From positions 1 through 64,000 of the forward strand of contig CBIHOV010000026.1 in the NCBI GenBank assembly GCA_966211765.1: 64,000 bases of DNA, in the 5' to 3' direction. Below, piece after piece: positions 32,528 through 40,303 of the stretch; within the stretch, counting starts at the first letter, position 1, and every line of letters begins with the position of its first letter. The position numbers and the translations under genes were made by a program. The notes beneath the pieces are model-generated. The model ran no database searches. It saw nothing but the letters and a program-made list of their open reading frames with translations, and was not told where the DNA came from. This DNA is from Paraflavitalea sp966211765. Its GTDB lineage: Bacteria; Bacteroidota; Bacteroidia; Chitinophagales; Chitinophagaceae.

Positions 32528-32566
32528 AAAAGCTGCCGTTATAACACAACAGCAGCTTTTATTTTT
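32528..32566 (+). terminator. Intrinsic terminator after the barrel-like protein gene
   Basis: AAAAGCTGC (32528-32536) pairs with GCAGCTTTT (32552-32560), followed by ATTTTT. Confidence 0.8.
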
Positions 32567-32583
32567 ACATCTATTTTCCAAAC

Positions 32584-33204
32584 ATGAAGTTATTCCCGGC
32601 CTTATTGGTTATCCTGTTTATCACCGCCTGTAAAGACAATAACACTCAATCTGCCGGCAATACCCCTGTAGCGGGTAAAGATTCCACTGCCGCCGATTCG
32701 ACCGCTGCTTACCTGCCCATCATCGACCTGATCCGCCAGGACCTCCGCCATGTAGACACCTTTGCAGGAGGTATCCTGAAGAAAACGACCATCAACGGAA
32801 AGAAAGATTCTCTTTTTATCAAACCCGCCGCCTTCCACCAGGCAGCAGCCGCCTTCCTGATTCCCGAACTGGAAGCCGCCACCTTCCGTCAGCAATTCAC
32901 CGAAACCTCGCTGGCCGACGAATCAACCGGGCAGCTGCAGTTTATCTATACACCCAAAGATCCCGCAATTACCTTGCGCAACGTAGTAGCCTATATTACC
33001 CCTTCCGCCTCCACTTCCGGCGACCAGGTAAGCAGGTTTTACCTGGAAAAGGAATGGGCCGCAGGCGATACCACCGTAAAGCAAAAGCTCACCTGGAAAA
33101 CCCGCCAGTACTTTTATATCGTTACTATCCGCCAGCCTAAAGAAGGACCAGCGATTACCAGCATCGAAAAACTGATCTGGGACCCCGAACAATTTGGAGA
33201 ATAA
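32584..33204 (+). CDS. Predicted lipoprotein, function unknown
   Basis: This 206-residue protein has a lipoprotein signal (MKLFPALLVILFITAC, Cys16). A Ser/Thr/Asp linker (KDSTAADSTAAYLP) follows, then a soluble domain with RQDLRHVDTFAGGILKKT, ETSLADESTGQLQFIY and FYLEKEWAAGDTTVKQKL. I do not recognise the family. It starts 18 nt after a terminator, so it probably has its own promoter or receives read-through. Periplasmic or outer-membrane location is expected. Confidence 0.75.
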   Translation: MKLFPALLVILFITACKDNNTQSAGNTPVAGKDSTAADSTAAYLPIIDLIRQDLRHVDTFAGGILKKTTINGKKDSLFIKPAAFHQAAAAFLIPELEAATFRQQFTETSLADESTGQLQFIYTPKDPAITLRNVVAYITPSASTSGDQVSRFYLEKEWAAGDTTVKQKLTWKTRQYFYIVTIRQPKEGPAITSIEKLIWDPEQFGE

Positions 33205-33252
33205 CCTGCGCAAGCTGGTTTTCATCCTCTTATTCCGCGATCTCCTCAGCAA

Positions 33253-33279
33253 AATCCGTCCAATCCGTGTAATCCACGA
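33253..33279. repeat. Nonamer tandem repeat upstream of uvrC
   Basis: AATCCGTCC, AATCCGTGT and AATCCACGA lie end to end, ending 45 nt before the uvrC start. Confidence 0.6.
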
Positions 33280-33324
33280 TTCTTTGCTAATTTGCACCCA
33301 GCCCTAAGGCGTGGCAGATAAGAT

Positions 33325-35163
33325 ATGACGGCACAGGAATTTCAAAATATTGCGCATACCATCCCGGTCAACCCCGGCATTTACAAATACTATGATGCAC
33401 AGAATACCCTCCTATATGTAGGTAAAGCCAAAAGTCTGCGCAAAAGAGTAAGCTCCTACTTTGTCAAGACCTTTACTTCCTACAAAACACATGAGCTGGT
33501 TCAGCGCATCCACCACATCGAATTTACCATTGTAGATTCCGAGCAGGATGCCTTTTTGCTCGAAAACTCCCTGATCAAGCAGTTCCAGCCTCGCTTCAAC
33601 ATCAACCTGAAAGACGATAAGACCTATCCCTATATCGTCATCAAGAAAGAGCCCTTCCCCCGGATCTTCCTTACCCGCACCGTCATAGCCGACGGATCGG
33701 AATACCTGGGGCCCTTTACCTCCGTAGGCAGGGTACGGGAACTGATTGCCTTTATACGCAACAATATCCCCCTGCGCACCTGCAAGCTCAACCTGACCGA
33801 CAACAACATACAGAAGAAGAAATTCAAGGTTTGCCTCGAATACCACCTCGGCAACTGCAAAGGCCCCTGTGAAGGATTGCAAACGGCAGAAGATTACCGC
33901 GATGGCCTCCAGCAGATCCGGAACGTACTGAAGGGCAACCTCACCCCCGTGATACACCATTTCAAAGAGGAAATGAAAACAGCTGCTGCCGGACTCGCCT
34001 TTGAAAAAGCAGAGATCATCCGCAAAAAGCTGGATCACCTGGAACAATACCAGGCCAAATCCATCATTACCACCAACCGTCTTACCAATGTAGATGTCTT
34101 CTCCCTCCTGCGCGATGGAGACCAGGCCTATGTTAATTACCTGATGGTTGAGAATGGCACCATCGTTCAAACCCATACTTCCCTGCTGGAAACACACCTC
34201 GATGAGCCCGATGAAGAAGTATTGTCCTTTGCCATCGCCCAGCTCCGCACCACCTTCAACAGCCTTTCGCAGGAGATCATTGTGCCCTTTGAACTGGATT
34301 ATACTGAACCCAATATCCTGCTCACCATTCCCAAAGGAGGCGATAAAAAGAAGCTGCTGGAACTGTCAGAGAAGAACGTCAACTACTTCAAGGAAGAACT
34401 GAAAAGGAAAAAGATATTGCGGCTGGAAGGCAAGGACGATTCGGAACGCAAGGAGGTGCTGTACCAGCTGCAGGAAGACCTGCAGCTCCCTTTGGCGCCC
34501 ATCCATATTGAATGCTTTGATAACTCCAACTTCCAGGGCAGCTACCCCGTTTCTGCCATGGTATGCTTCAAAGATGGCATTCCCAGTAAAAAAGATTACC
34601 GGCATTATAATGTAAAGACCGTAGAGGGTATCAACGATTTTGCCACCATGAAAGAAGTGGTTTACCGCCGTTATAAAAGACTGCAGGAAGAGAAACAATC
34701 CTTTCCCCAGCTGGTGATCATTGATGGTGGTAAAGGTCAGTTAAGCGCCGCCCTGGAAAGCATTGAAGAACTGGGCTTACAGGGCACCATGACCCTGGTA
34801 GGACTTGCCAAAAACGAAGAGGAGATCTTCTTTCCCGGCGACCAGGAATCGGTAAAACTCCCGTATAGCAGTGAAAGTCTGAAGCTCATACGCCGTATCC
34901 GGGATGAAGTACACCGCTTTGGTATTACTTTCCACCGGCAGAAACGCAGCAAAGGCACTTTTAAAAATGAACTGGAGCAGATCAAAGGCATCGGCAAGAA
35001 CACCGCCGATCAGTTGCTCAAAGAGTTTAAGTCAGTAAAACGTATTAAGGAACTACCTGATGAAGAATTGACAAAAGCAGTAGGCGCCTCCAAAGCCAAA
35101 CTCATTCGGGATCATTTTACAGGGGCCAGTCAGCCCACTGATATTCCCCCGGCAAATCCGTAG
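33325..35163 (+). CDS. uvrC: UvrABC excinuclease subunit C
   Basis: This 612-residue protein makes the incisions in nucleotide excision repair. The N-terminal GIY-YIG nuclease reads NPGIYKYYDAQNTLLYVGKA and KSLRKRVSSYF. A cysteine motif CLEYHLGNCKGPCEG follows (about 172-186), then a UVR domain near 210-240 that binds UvrB. The RNase-H-like nuclease domain has IECFDNSNFQGSYPVSAMV (catalytic Asp) and LVIIDGGKGQLSAA, and a C-terminal helix-hairpin-helix pair (IKGIGKNTADQLL) binds DNA. Its length is normal for the family. The gene is monocistronic; uvrA and uvrB are not in the window. Confidence 0.97.
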   Translation: MTAQEFQNIAHTIPVNPGIYKYYDAQNTLLYVGKAKSLRKRVSSYFVKTFTSYKTHELVQRIHHIEFTIVDSEQDAFLLENSLIKQFQPRFNINLKDDKTYPYIVIKKEPFPRIFLTRTVIADGSEYLGPFTSVGRVRELIAFIRNNIPLRTCKLNLTDNNIQKKKFKVCLEYHLGNCKGPCEGLQTAEDYRDGLQQIRNVLKGNLTPVIHHFKEEMKTAAAGLAFEKAEIIRKKLDHLEQYQAKSIITTNRLTNVDVFSLLRDGDQAYVNYLMVENGTIVQTHTSLLETHLDEPDEEVLSFAIAQLRTTFNSLSQEIIVPFELDYTEPNILLTIPKGGDKKKLLELSEKNVNYFKEELKRKKILRLEGKDDSERKEVLYQLQEDLQLPLAPIHIECFDNSNFQGSYPVSAMVCFKDGIPSKKDYRHYNVKTVEGINDFATMKEVVYRRYKRLQEEKQSFPQLVIIDGGKGQLSAALESIEELGLQGTMTLVGLAKNEEEIFFPGDQESVKLPYSSESLKLIRRIRDEVHRFGITFHRQKRSKGTFKNELEQIKGIGKNTADQLLKEFKSVKRIKELPDEELTKAVGASKAKLIRDHFTGASQPTDIPPANP

Positions 35164-35208
35164 CTTCTATCAAGATAGAGACGCTGTTGAGCGCTTAGCC
35201 ATCATGTA

Positions 35209-35622
35209 TTAGTTATTGTTCTTACGCTGTTGCCGGCGTTCCAGCAGCTCTTTTTGCAGTACGGTGCTGAAATCCTTTTCCGCTTTGAAAAAAGCATTCA
35301 CTTTTTCCGGAGACAAGGCTTTTGTAAACTCCCCATTGTACTTCTTGCGGATAGCCAGCAGTTTTTCTTCTATTTCAATTTCTGTCTCTTTATTCAACCG
35401 GCCATCCACCCGCACTTTGCGGATCTCAGCCGCATATTTATTGTAAATAGGCCAAAACTTCTGGGCTTCCTCCGGAGAAAGATTCACTTTCTGGGTGATG
35501 TAGGCAATCTTCAGCGCCTCTACCTTTCCACCGGGCGTTCTCTTATCATCGCCGTCATCCTGCGCTGTCACAGCAAAACCTACGGTTAAGAAAAGGGTGA
35601 TTATTAAAAATAACTTTTTCAT
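35209..35622 (-). CDS. Small exported Spy/CpxP-like protein
   Basis: This 137-residue protein has a signal peptide (MKKLFLIITLFLTVGFAVTAQ) and then a charged helical region. The motif VNLSPEEAQKFWPIYNKYAAEI recurs in Bacteroidota and resembles the LTxxQ-type helices of Spy/CpxP chaperones. The C-terminus is rich in Arg, Gln and Asn. It is the third gene of a probable operon: ECF sigma factor, PAGYF-repeat membrane protein, then this gene (13-18 nt gap). A periplasmic stress-response role is plausible but not shown. Confidence 0.78.
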   Translation of the reverse strand: MKKLFLIITLFLTVGFAVTAQDDGDDKRTPGGKVEALKIAYITQKVNLSPEEAQKFWPIYNKYAAEIRKVRVDGRLNKETEIEIEEKLLAIRKKYNGEFTKALSPEKVNAFFKAEKDFSTVLQKELLERRQQRKNNN

Positions 35623-35634
35623 GATCGTTTAGGA

Positions 35635-36618
35635 TTAGTTCGTACCGGTATGTTTGGTGAGCATATTCTGCTCAAGGTATTTTTGGATCTCATCATCTGA
35701 CACATTTTGCAGCAGATCGCCCACATCACTGGCATCAAGATCTGGTTTACTGTTGGCGGCCAGGAGGTCAACAGGCATGGCTACCGATTCATCTTCCAGG
35801 AAGCTCTGCAATTCAGTCACTGATAACTTATCTACTTTCGACACCACATCGGTTCCTGAAGCACCGGATTTACCGGTAAACCACCAGGCTCCCATGATGA
35901 AAGCCCCCACCAAAGCTGCAGCAGCGGCATACCGCATCACCTTGCGCCTGAAATCCATCGTGATCACTTTCGCAGGCTCAGCAGCCTTTTTTACCCTGCT
36001 CAATAACTGGCCGGGCAACGCTTCAAAATAGCCCGCAGGCGCTTCATATACCTGTTTATCCTTCAAACCAGCCATCACAGATGACAGGTTTTCCAGTTCT
36101 TCATTTACAAAATCAATGGCTTTGGCACCCGACACTACATTGTCCGTAAGTTCAGTAAAATAACCGGCAGGAGCTTCAAAAGGCAGTTTTTTATCCAGCC
36201 TGCTCAACAACGGAGAAAGAACTGATAATTCCTCCTGTGCAGTAAGCGCTTCGTCAGCAGCCTTTGCCCTTAGCAGGATGGTATCAGCCAGTTGATCAAA
36301 ATAACCAGCGGGCACCGAATAAGGATTCACGCCAGCCTGTGGTAAAATAGCTGATCCCGGCGCTTCTTCCTTTGCCAGCTGCAATAACTGCAGGGGCAGG
36401 TTTTCAAAATACCCGGCAGGAACAGTATAGGGATTCACACGGGCTGCACGCAATACAGGAGGCAAAACCTCTTCCCCGACCCTTAGCCTTTCCAGTACCT
36501 GCGCAGCAAGTGTTGAAAAATAGCCGGCCGGCGCTTGGTAAGGAAGTTGCCGGCTGATCGCCGCCACTTCAGGGCTGATAGCCCGTAACTCGTTTAATAT
36601 GTTGACACTGTGATCCAT
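35635..36618 (-). CDS. Membrane protein with five PAGYF repeats, probable anti-sigma factor
   Basis: Starting at ATG 36618 gives 327 residues; TTG 36624 is 6 nt upstream. The first 230 residues hold five copies of a motif of the form (Y/F)-x-(A/V)-P-A-G-Y-F followed by a leucine-rich helix, with PAGYF at residues 30, 67, 103, 150 and 194. One transmembrane helix follows (about 229-247), then an acidic C-terminal tail (about 250-327) with DLLAANSKPDLDASDVGDLL. The repeats are N-terminal of the helix and so are cytosolic if the usual topology holds. The sigma gene precedes it by about 36 nt, which supports an anti-sigma role by position. No known anti-sigma fold is recognised. Confidence 0.7.
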   Translation of the reverse strand: MDHSVNILNELRAISPEVAAISRQLPYQAPAGYFSTLAAQVLERLRVGEEVLPPVLRAARVNPYTVPAGYFENLPLQLLQLAKEEAPGSAILPQAGVNPYSVPAGYFDQLADTILLRAKAADEALTAQEELSVLSPLLSRLDKKLPFEAPAGYFTELTDNVVSGAKAIDFVNEELENLSSVMAGLKDKQVYEAPAGYFEALPGQLLSRVKKAAEPAKVITMDFRRKVMRYAAAAALVGAFIMGAWWFTGKSGASGTDVVSKVDKLSVTELQSFLEDESVAMPVDLLAANSKPDLDASDVGDLLQNVSDDEIQKYLEQNMLTKHTGTN

Positions 36619-36653
36619 GAGCAATATATCAGACCGTTTTTGTTAAGGGAAGT

Positions 36654-37205
36654 TTAATGGTTTAGTATATAATCCTCAATTTTTTTTACCGCATGGTGGT
36701 AAGAGGCTTTCAATGCCCCTTCTGAGGTTTCCAATACCTTCGACATCTCTTCATAAGGCATCTCGTCATAATACCTCAAACCGAATACAATTCTCTGCTT
36801 TTCAGGCAGTTGCTGGATAGCCAACTGCAGCTTCCATTCCAGTTTGTTGGCATCAAAATGCTTATCAGCCTTGATCTTGTTTTCGAGGCCGCTTTCTACA
36901 TCACCCAGCGGCACAGAGGCCCGCTTTTTCTGTTGCTCCAGGAAAGTGAGACATTCGTTGGTTGCAATCCGGTAAAGCCAGGTATACAACTGCGCGTCTT
37001 CCCTGAAATTCTCCAGTGCATTCCAAACACGGATGAACACATTTTGAAGTACATCATTTGCATCTTCATGTTCGATCACCATACGGCGAACATGCCAGTA
37101 TAGTTTTTCCTGGTACTTCCTGATAATGGATGTATAAGCACTTTCTTTGGTGGCAGGATCTCGAAACTGGATCAGCAACTCACTGTCTTGAGTGGTAACC
37201 GCCAT
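36654..37205 (-). CDS. ECF-type RNA polymerase sigma factor (copy 2)
   Basis: This 183-residue ECF sigma factor has region 2 as IIRKYQEKLYWHVRRMVIEHEDANDVLQNVFIRVWNALENF and region 4 as LPEKQRIVFGLRYYDEMPYEEMSKVLETSEGALKASYHHAVKK, which holds a helix-turn-helix. It is more like the RpoE/SigW type than copy 1 and shares little sequence with it. It heads the operon with the PAGYF-repeat protein and the Spy-like protein. No clear TAnnTTTG element was found upstream; such operons often transcribe themselves from an alternative promoter. Confidence 0.94.
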   Translation of the reverse strand: MAVTTQDSELLIQFRDPATKESAYTSIIRKYQEKLYWHVRRMVIEHEDANDVLQNVFIRVWNALENFREDAQLYTWLYRIATNECLTFLEQQKKRASVPLGDVESGLENKIKADKHFDANKLEWKLQLAIQQLPEKQRIVFGLRYYDEMPYEEMSKVLETSEGALKASYHHAVKKIEDYILNH

Positions 37206-37801
37206 AGGTTAGCATTTATGGTTGGTTAGTAATATGAATTCGAATAAAATTAACCCATTTGGTTTAAAACCTGCAGATACTTTATGAAAGTATTTGCATA
37301 TGGATAAACGGGAAGCTGATACAGCGATGATACCTAAAAACCGCTACCGGTAACACTTACAGCGTTTTTAATTAGTTTCAGGCAAACGGTCCGGCCGGTT
37401 CCGGCATCGCTGTTTTCACGGAAAAATAAACGTAGGTTTACCAGCGATATTCTGCAGTAAACAACATGGCATCATCCGTTGTTATTTACATGATTCAATG
37501 ATCCGGATTTCCATTCCTTCCGTTTGTAGCACGCAGTTTGCAGTGCATCCATCACCAACGCAAAAAAATGTTCGAAATAAACAAAGCAAAACAATTAACA
37601 GTGATATCAAACGTTAGTGCAACAGCAGGAACCGCATTGTCAAAAGAACATCTCGACCGAAGTAGTAGCTAACGTAACCGCAGCAGAATTCACACTTGTT
37701 GAAAAAATACTGTTCTGGTAAGGGTTTCACTTTGTTAATTCGGATTATTTGCATCAATTTTGCAGGCATTATATTCATATCCAAAAATCTGACCTTTTAA
37801 A
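37206..37801. other. Long intergenic region upstream of mreB
   Basis: This 596-bp spacer lies between the divergent ECF sigma and mre operons. A reading frame of 34 codons (ATG 37568 to TAA 37670-37672, MFEINKAKQLTVISNVSATA...) is the only local candidate and has no other support. A weak hairpin, CGCT/AGCG flanked by A5 and T5, lies at about 37335-37369. The mreB promoter is at its right end. Confidence 0.5.
37732..37762 (+). promoter_or_regulatory. mreB promoter
   Basis: TTG at 37732-37734 and CAATTTTG at 37755-37762 (one mismatch to TAnnTTTG) are separated by 20 bp, the Bacteroidota -33/-7 arrangement, 39 nt before the mreB ATG. Confidence 0.55.
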
Positions 37802-38827
37802 ATGGGCTTATTCAATTTTTTCACCCAGGAGATCGCCATAGACCTGGGTACTGCCAATACCCTCATTATCCATAACGATGAAGTAGTAGTGAATGAACCA
37901 AGCATCGTTGCCCTGGATCGAAATAACCCCAAAACCGTACTGGCTGTAGGAAAGCGTGCTTTAATGATGCACGAGAAGACGCATGAAAGTATCCGCACGG
38001 TTCGCCCATTGAAGGATGGTGTAATTGCCGATTTTAATGCTGCAGAGCTTATGATACGGGAGATGATCAAAATGATCTATCCCAAAAAACCTTTGTTCCC
38101 ACCCAGCTGGCGAATGATGATCTGCATCCCTTCCAGCATTACCGAAGTAGAAAAACGTGCTGTTCGTGACAGTGCGGAACAAGCAGGCGCCAAAGAAGTA
38201 TACCTCTTACACGAGCCGATGGCAGCGGCACTGGGTATCGGCATCGACGTAGAAGAACCCGTTGGTAACATGATCATCGATATCGGCGGTGGTACCACCG
38301 GTATTACTGTAATAGCCCTGGCAGGTATCGTTTGTGACCAAAGTATCCGTATCGCCGGTGATGAATTCACCGCCGACATTATGGAAGCTTTGCGCCGCTA
38401 CCATAGTCTCCTCATCGGAGAACGTACTGCCGAGCAGATCAAGATCAACATCGGAGCTGCTATGAAAGATCTGGACAACCCACCCGATGACATCCCCGTT
38501 AATGGACGTGACCTTGTAACCGGTATCCCCAAGCAGATCATGGTGAGCTACCAGGAAATTGCCGAAGCACTGGATAAAAGTATCTTTAAGATCGAAGAAG
38601 CCATCCTGAAAGCGCTGGAAATGACCCCACCCGAGCTGGCAGCCGATATTTATCGCCGCGGCCTGTATCTTACCGGTGGTGGCGCCTTACTGCGTGGACT
38701 GGATAAAAGGCTCAGCCAAAAGATCAAGTTACCCGTACATGTGGCCGATGATCCCCTGAAGAGCGTTGTACGCGGTACAGGACTGGCTTTAAAGAACTAT
38801 GAACATTATCCCTTCGTGATGCGATAA
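37802..38827 (+). CDS. mreB: Rod-shape-determining protein MreB
   Basis: This 341-residue bacterial actin polymerises under the inner membrane and directs lateral wall synthesis. Motifs: phosphate-1 loop AIDLGTANTLI (residues about 12-22), phosphate-2 loop MIIDIGGGTTGITVIAL, and adenosine loop YLTGGGALLRGLDKRL near 290-305. The N-terminal MGLFNFFTQ is an amphipathic membrane-binding helix. It heads the mreBCD-PBP2-rodA cluster; mreC follows after 80 nt. Confidence 0.97.
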   Translation: MGLFNFFTQEIAIDLGTANTLIIHNDEVVVNEPSIVALDRNNPKTVLAVGKRALMMHEKTHESIRTVRPLKDGVIADFNAAELMIREMIKMIYPKKPLFPPSWRMMICIPSSITEVEKRAVRDSAEQAGAKEVYLLHEPMAAALGIGIDVEEPVGNMIIDIGGGTTGITVIALAGIVCDQSIRIAGDEFTADIMEALRRYHSLLIGERTAEQIKINIGAAMKDLDNPPDDIPVNGRDLVTGIPKQIMVSYQEIAEALDKSIFKIEEAILKALEMTPPELAADIYRRGLYLTGGGALLRGLDKRLSQKIKLPVHVADDPLKSVVRGTGLALKNYEHYPFVMR

Positions 38828-38907
38828 AAATCCTGAAATTGACATCCGTACTTCCCCATAGGTACGCTTTTTGAATTCAGGATCCGAATTATAAAACTTT
38901 ACCGCAG

Positions 38908-39759
38908 GTGCGTAATATTTTTCTCTTCATCAGAAGGTACTTTAACTTCCTGTTCTTCATGGTGATGCAACTGGTGGCATTGTATATCCTGTTTCATTAC
39001 AATCGCTTCCATGAAGCAGCCTTTATGGGTGTAGCCAACGAAGTAACAGGCCGCATCAATGAAAAGTACAACAACATAGAGTACTACTTCAAGCTCAAAA
39101 AGACCAACGAAGCGCTGGTAAAAGAAAATGAACAGCTGCGCAACCAGCTGCGCCAGAACTTCGAACCCGCCGATACCAGCCTCCAAACATTGCAGGACAC
39201 CATTGCCTACGATACCCTGGGCCATTACCGGAAATACCTTTTCCGGGCCGCCAAAGTGATCAATAACTCCGTCAATTTCCAGAACAACTATTTCACCATC
39301 CACCGCGGAGAAAAGCAGGGCATCCGGAAAGATATGGGCGTTATCAGCCCCTCCGGTGTAGCCGGTACTGTCATTTTCACCAGCGAGAACATGGCCGTCG
39401 TCATGAGCCTCCTGCACAGCCAAAGCCGCCAGAGCGCCAAGCTCAAGAAGAGCGGCGAAACAGGCCAGGTACTATGGGATGGTAAAAACCCTGCCTACCT
39501 CACCATGGTCAACCTCCCCAAAAGCATGGTGGTTACCAAAGGCGATACCATCGTCACCAGTCAATACTCCAGCCGCTTTCCGCAAGGGGTGATGATTGGC
39601 ACAGTAGCAGAAATAGTGGATGACAAATCAAGCAATTTCTATACACTCAGGTTGAAAACAGCCACCGACTTCTATAATTTAGAACATACCGTGGTAGTAG
39701 AAAACCTGCAAAAAGAGGAACAGAAAAAGCTGGAGGAGAAAATAAAAACCAATGAGTGA
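38908..39759 (+). CDS. mreC: Rod-shape-determining protein MreC
   Basis: This 283-residue protein starts at GTG 38908. One N-terminal transmembrane helix (about 8-28, YFNFLFFMVMQLVALYILF) leads into a periplasmic coiled coil (about 55-90) and a double beta-barrel domain. The latter has RGEKQGIRKDMGVISPSGVAGTVIF and PKSMVVTKGDTIVTSQYSSRFPQGVMIG. MreC bridges MreB and the PBP2-RodA synthase in the elongasome. It overlaps mreD by 8 nt, so the two are translationally coupled. Confidence 0.94.
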   Translation: MRNIFLFIRRYFNFLFFMVMQLVALYILFHYNRFHEAAFMGVANEVTGRINEKYNNIEYYFKLKKTNEALVKENEQLRNQLRQNFEPADTSLQTLQDTIAYDTLGHYRKYLFRAAKVINNSVNFQNNYFTIHRGEKQGIRKDMGVISPSGVAGTVIFTSENMAVVMSLLHSQSRQSAKLKKSGETGQVLWDGKNPAYLTMVNLPKSMVVTKGDTIVTSQYSSRFPQGVMIGTVAEIVDDKSSNFYTLRLKTATDFYNLEHTVVVENLQKEEQKKLEEKIKTNE

Positions 39760-40285
39760 TCTTGTTAAAAATATAATCCGCTTTGTTTTATTCATATTCA
39801 TTCAGGTGTATGTGCTGTTCCAGATACCACCTTTACACCGCTTTGTAGTTCCTTATATCTACTTCCTGTACATCCTTTGGCTGCCATTCAGGATATCCCG
39901 TGGCACATTGACCCTTGTAGGATTTCTGTTTGGTATCAGCCTCGACTTTTTTACCAACTCACCCGGCCTGCATGCTGCAGCCTGTGTGCTGATCGCTTAC
40001 CTGCGCCCTTTCCTGATCAACATCCTCATACCGCAGGAAGGCGCCGAACAAAACTATAAATCCCCCTCTATCACCAGTATGGGATTGGCCCCCTATGCTA
40101 CCTATATCCTTATTTTAACGTTGCTGCACAACACCTGGCTTGTAATTTTGGAATGGATCCAGTTTGGCTCCTTTTGGTATTTCCTGGGCAAAGTATTGGC
40201 AACAACCGGTGTCAGTTTATTGTTAATACTGATCACCGAATTGCTGTTTTACCGTAAAGAAAAGTTCAGGACCAATACCGCTTAA
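39752..40285 (+). CDS. mreD: Rod-shape-determining protein MreD
   Basis: This 177-residue protein has five to six hydrophobic segments, beginning IIRFVLFIFIQVYVLFQIPPLH. LVGFLFGISLDFFTNSPGLHAAACVLIAY is the most conserved block of MreD. It is an inner-membrane part of the elongation complex of unclear biochemistry. It overlaps the end of mreC and is followed 18 nt later by the first PBP2 gene. Confidence 0.93.
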   Translation: MSDLVKNIIRFVLFIFIQVYVLFQIPPLHRFVVPYIYFLYILWLPFRISRGTLTLVGFLFGISLDFFTNSPGLHAAACVLIAYLRPFLINILIPQEGAEQNYKSPSITSMGLAPYATYILILTLLHNTWLVILEWIQFGSFWYFLGKVLATTGVSLLLILITELLFYRKEKFRTNTA

Positions 40286-40303
40286 AAAAGTCCCTGCTAT
40301 CCT

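Noticed and set aside
14248..33279. Short tandem repeats considered as CRISPR arrays
   Set aside because: Units are 7-9 bp without spacers and no cas genes are present.
33412..34197. 261-codon frame antisense to uvrC
   Set aside because: It is wholly inside uvrC, with no start signal or domain.
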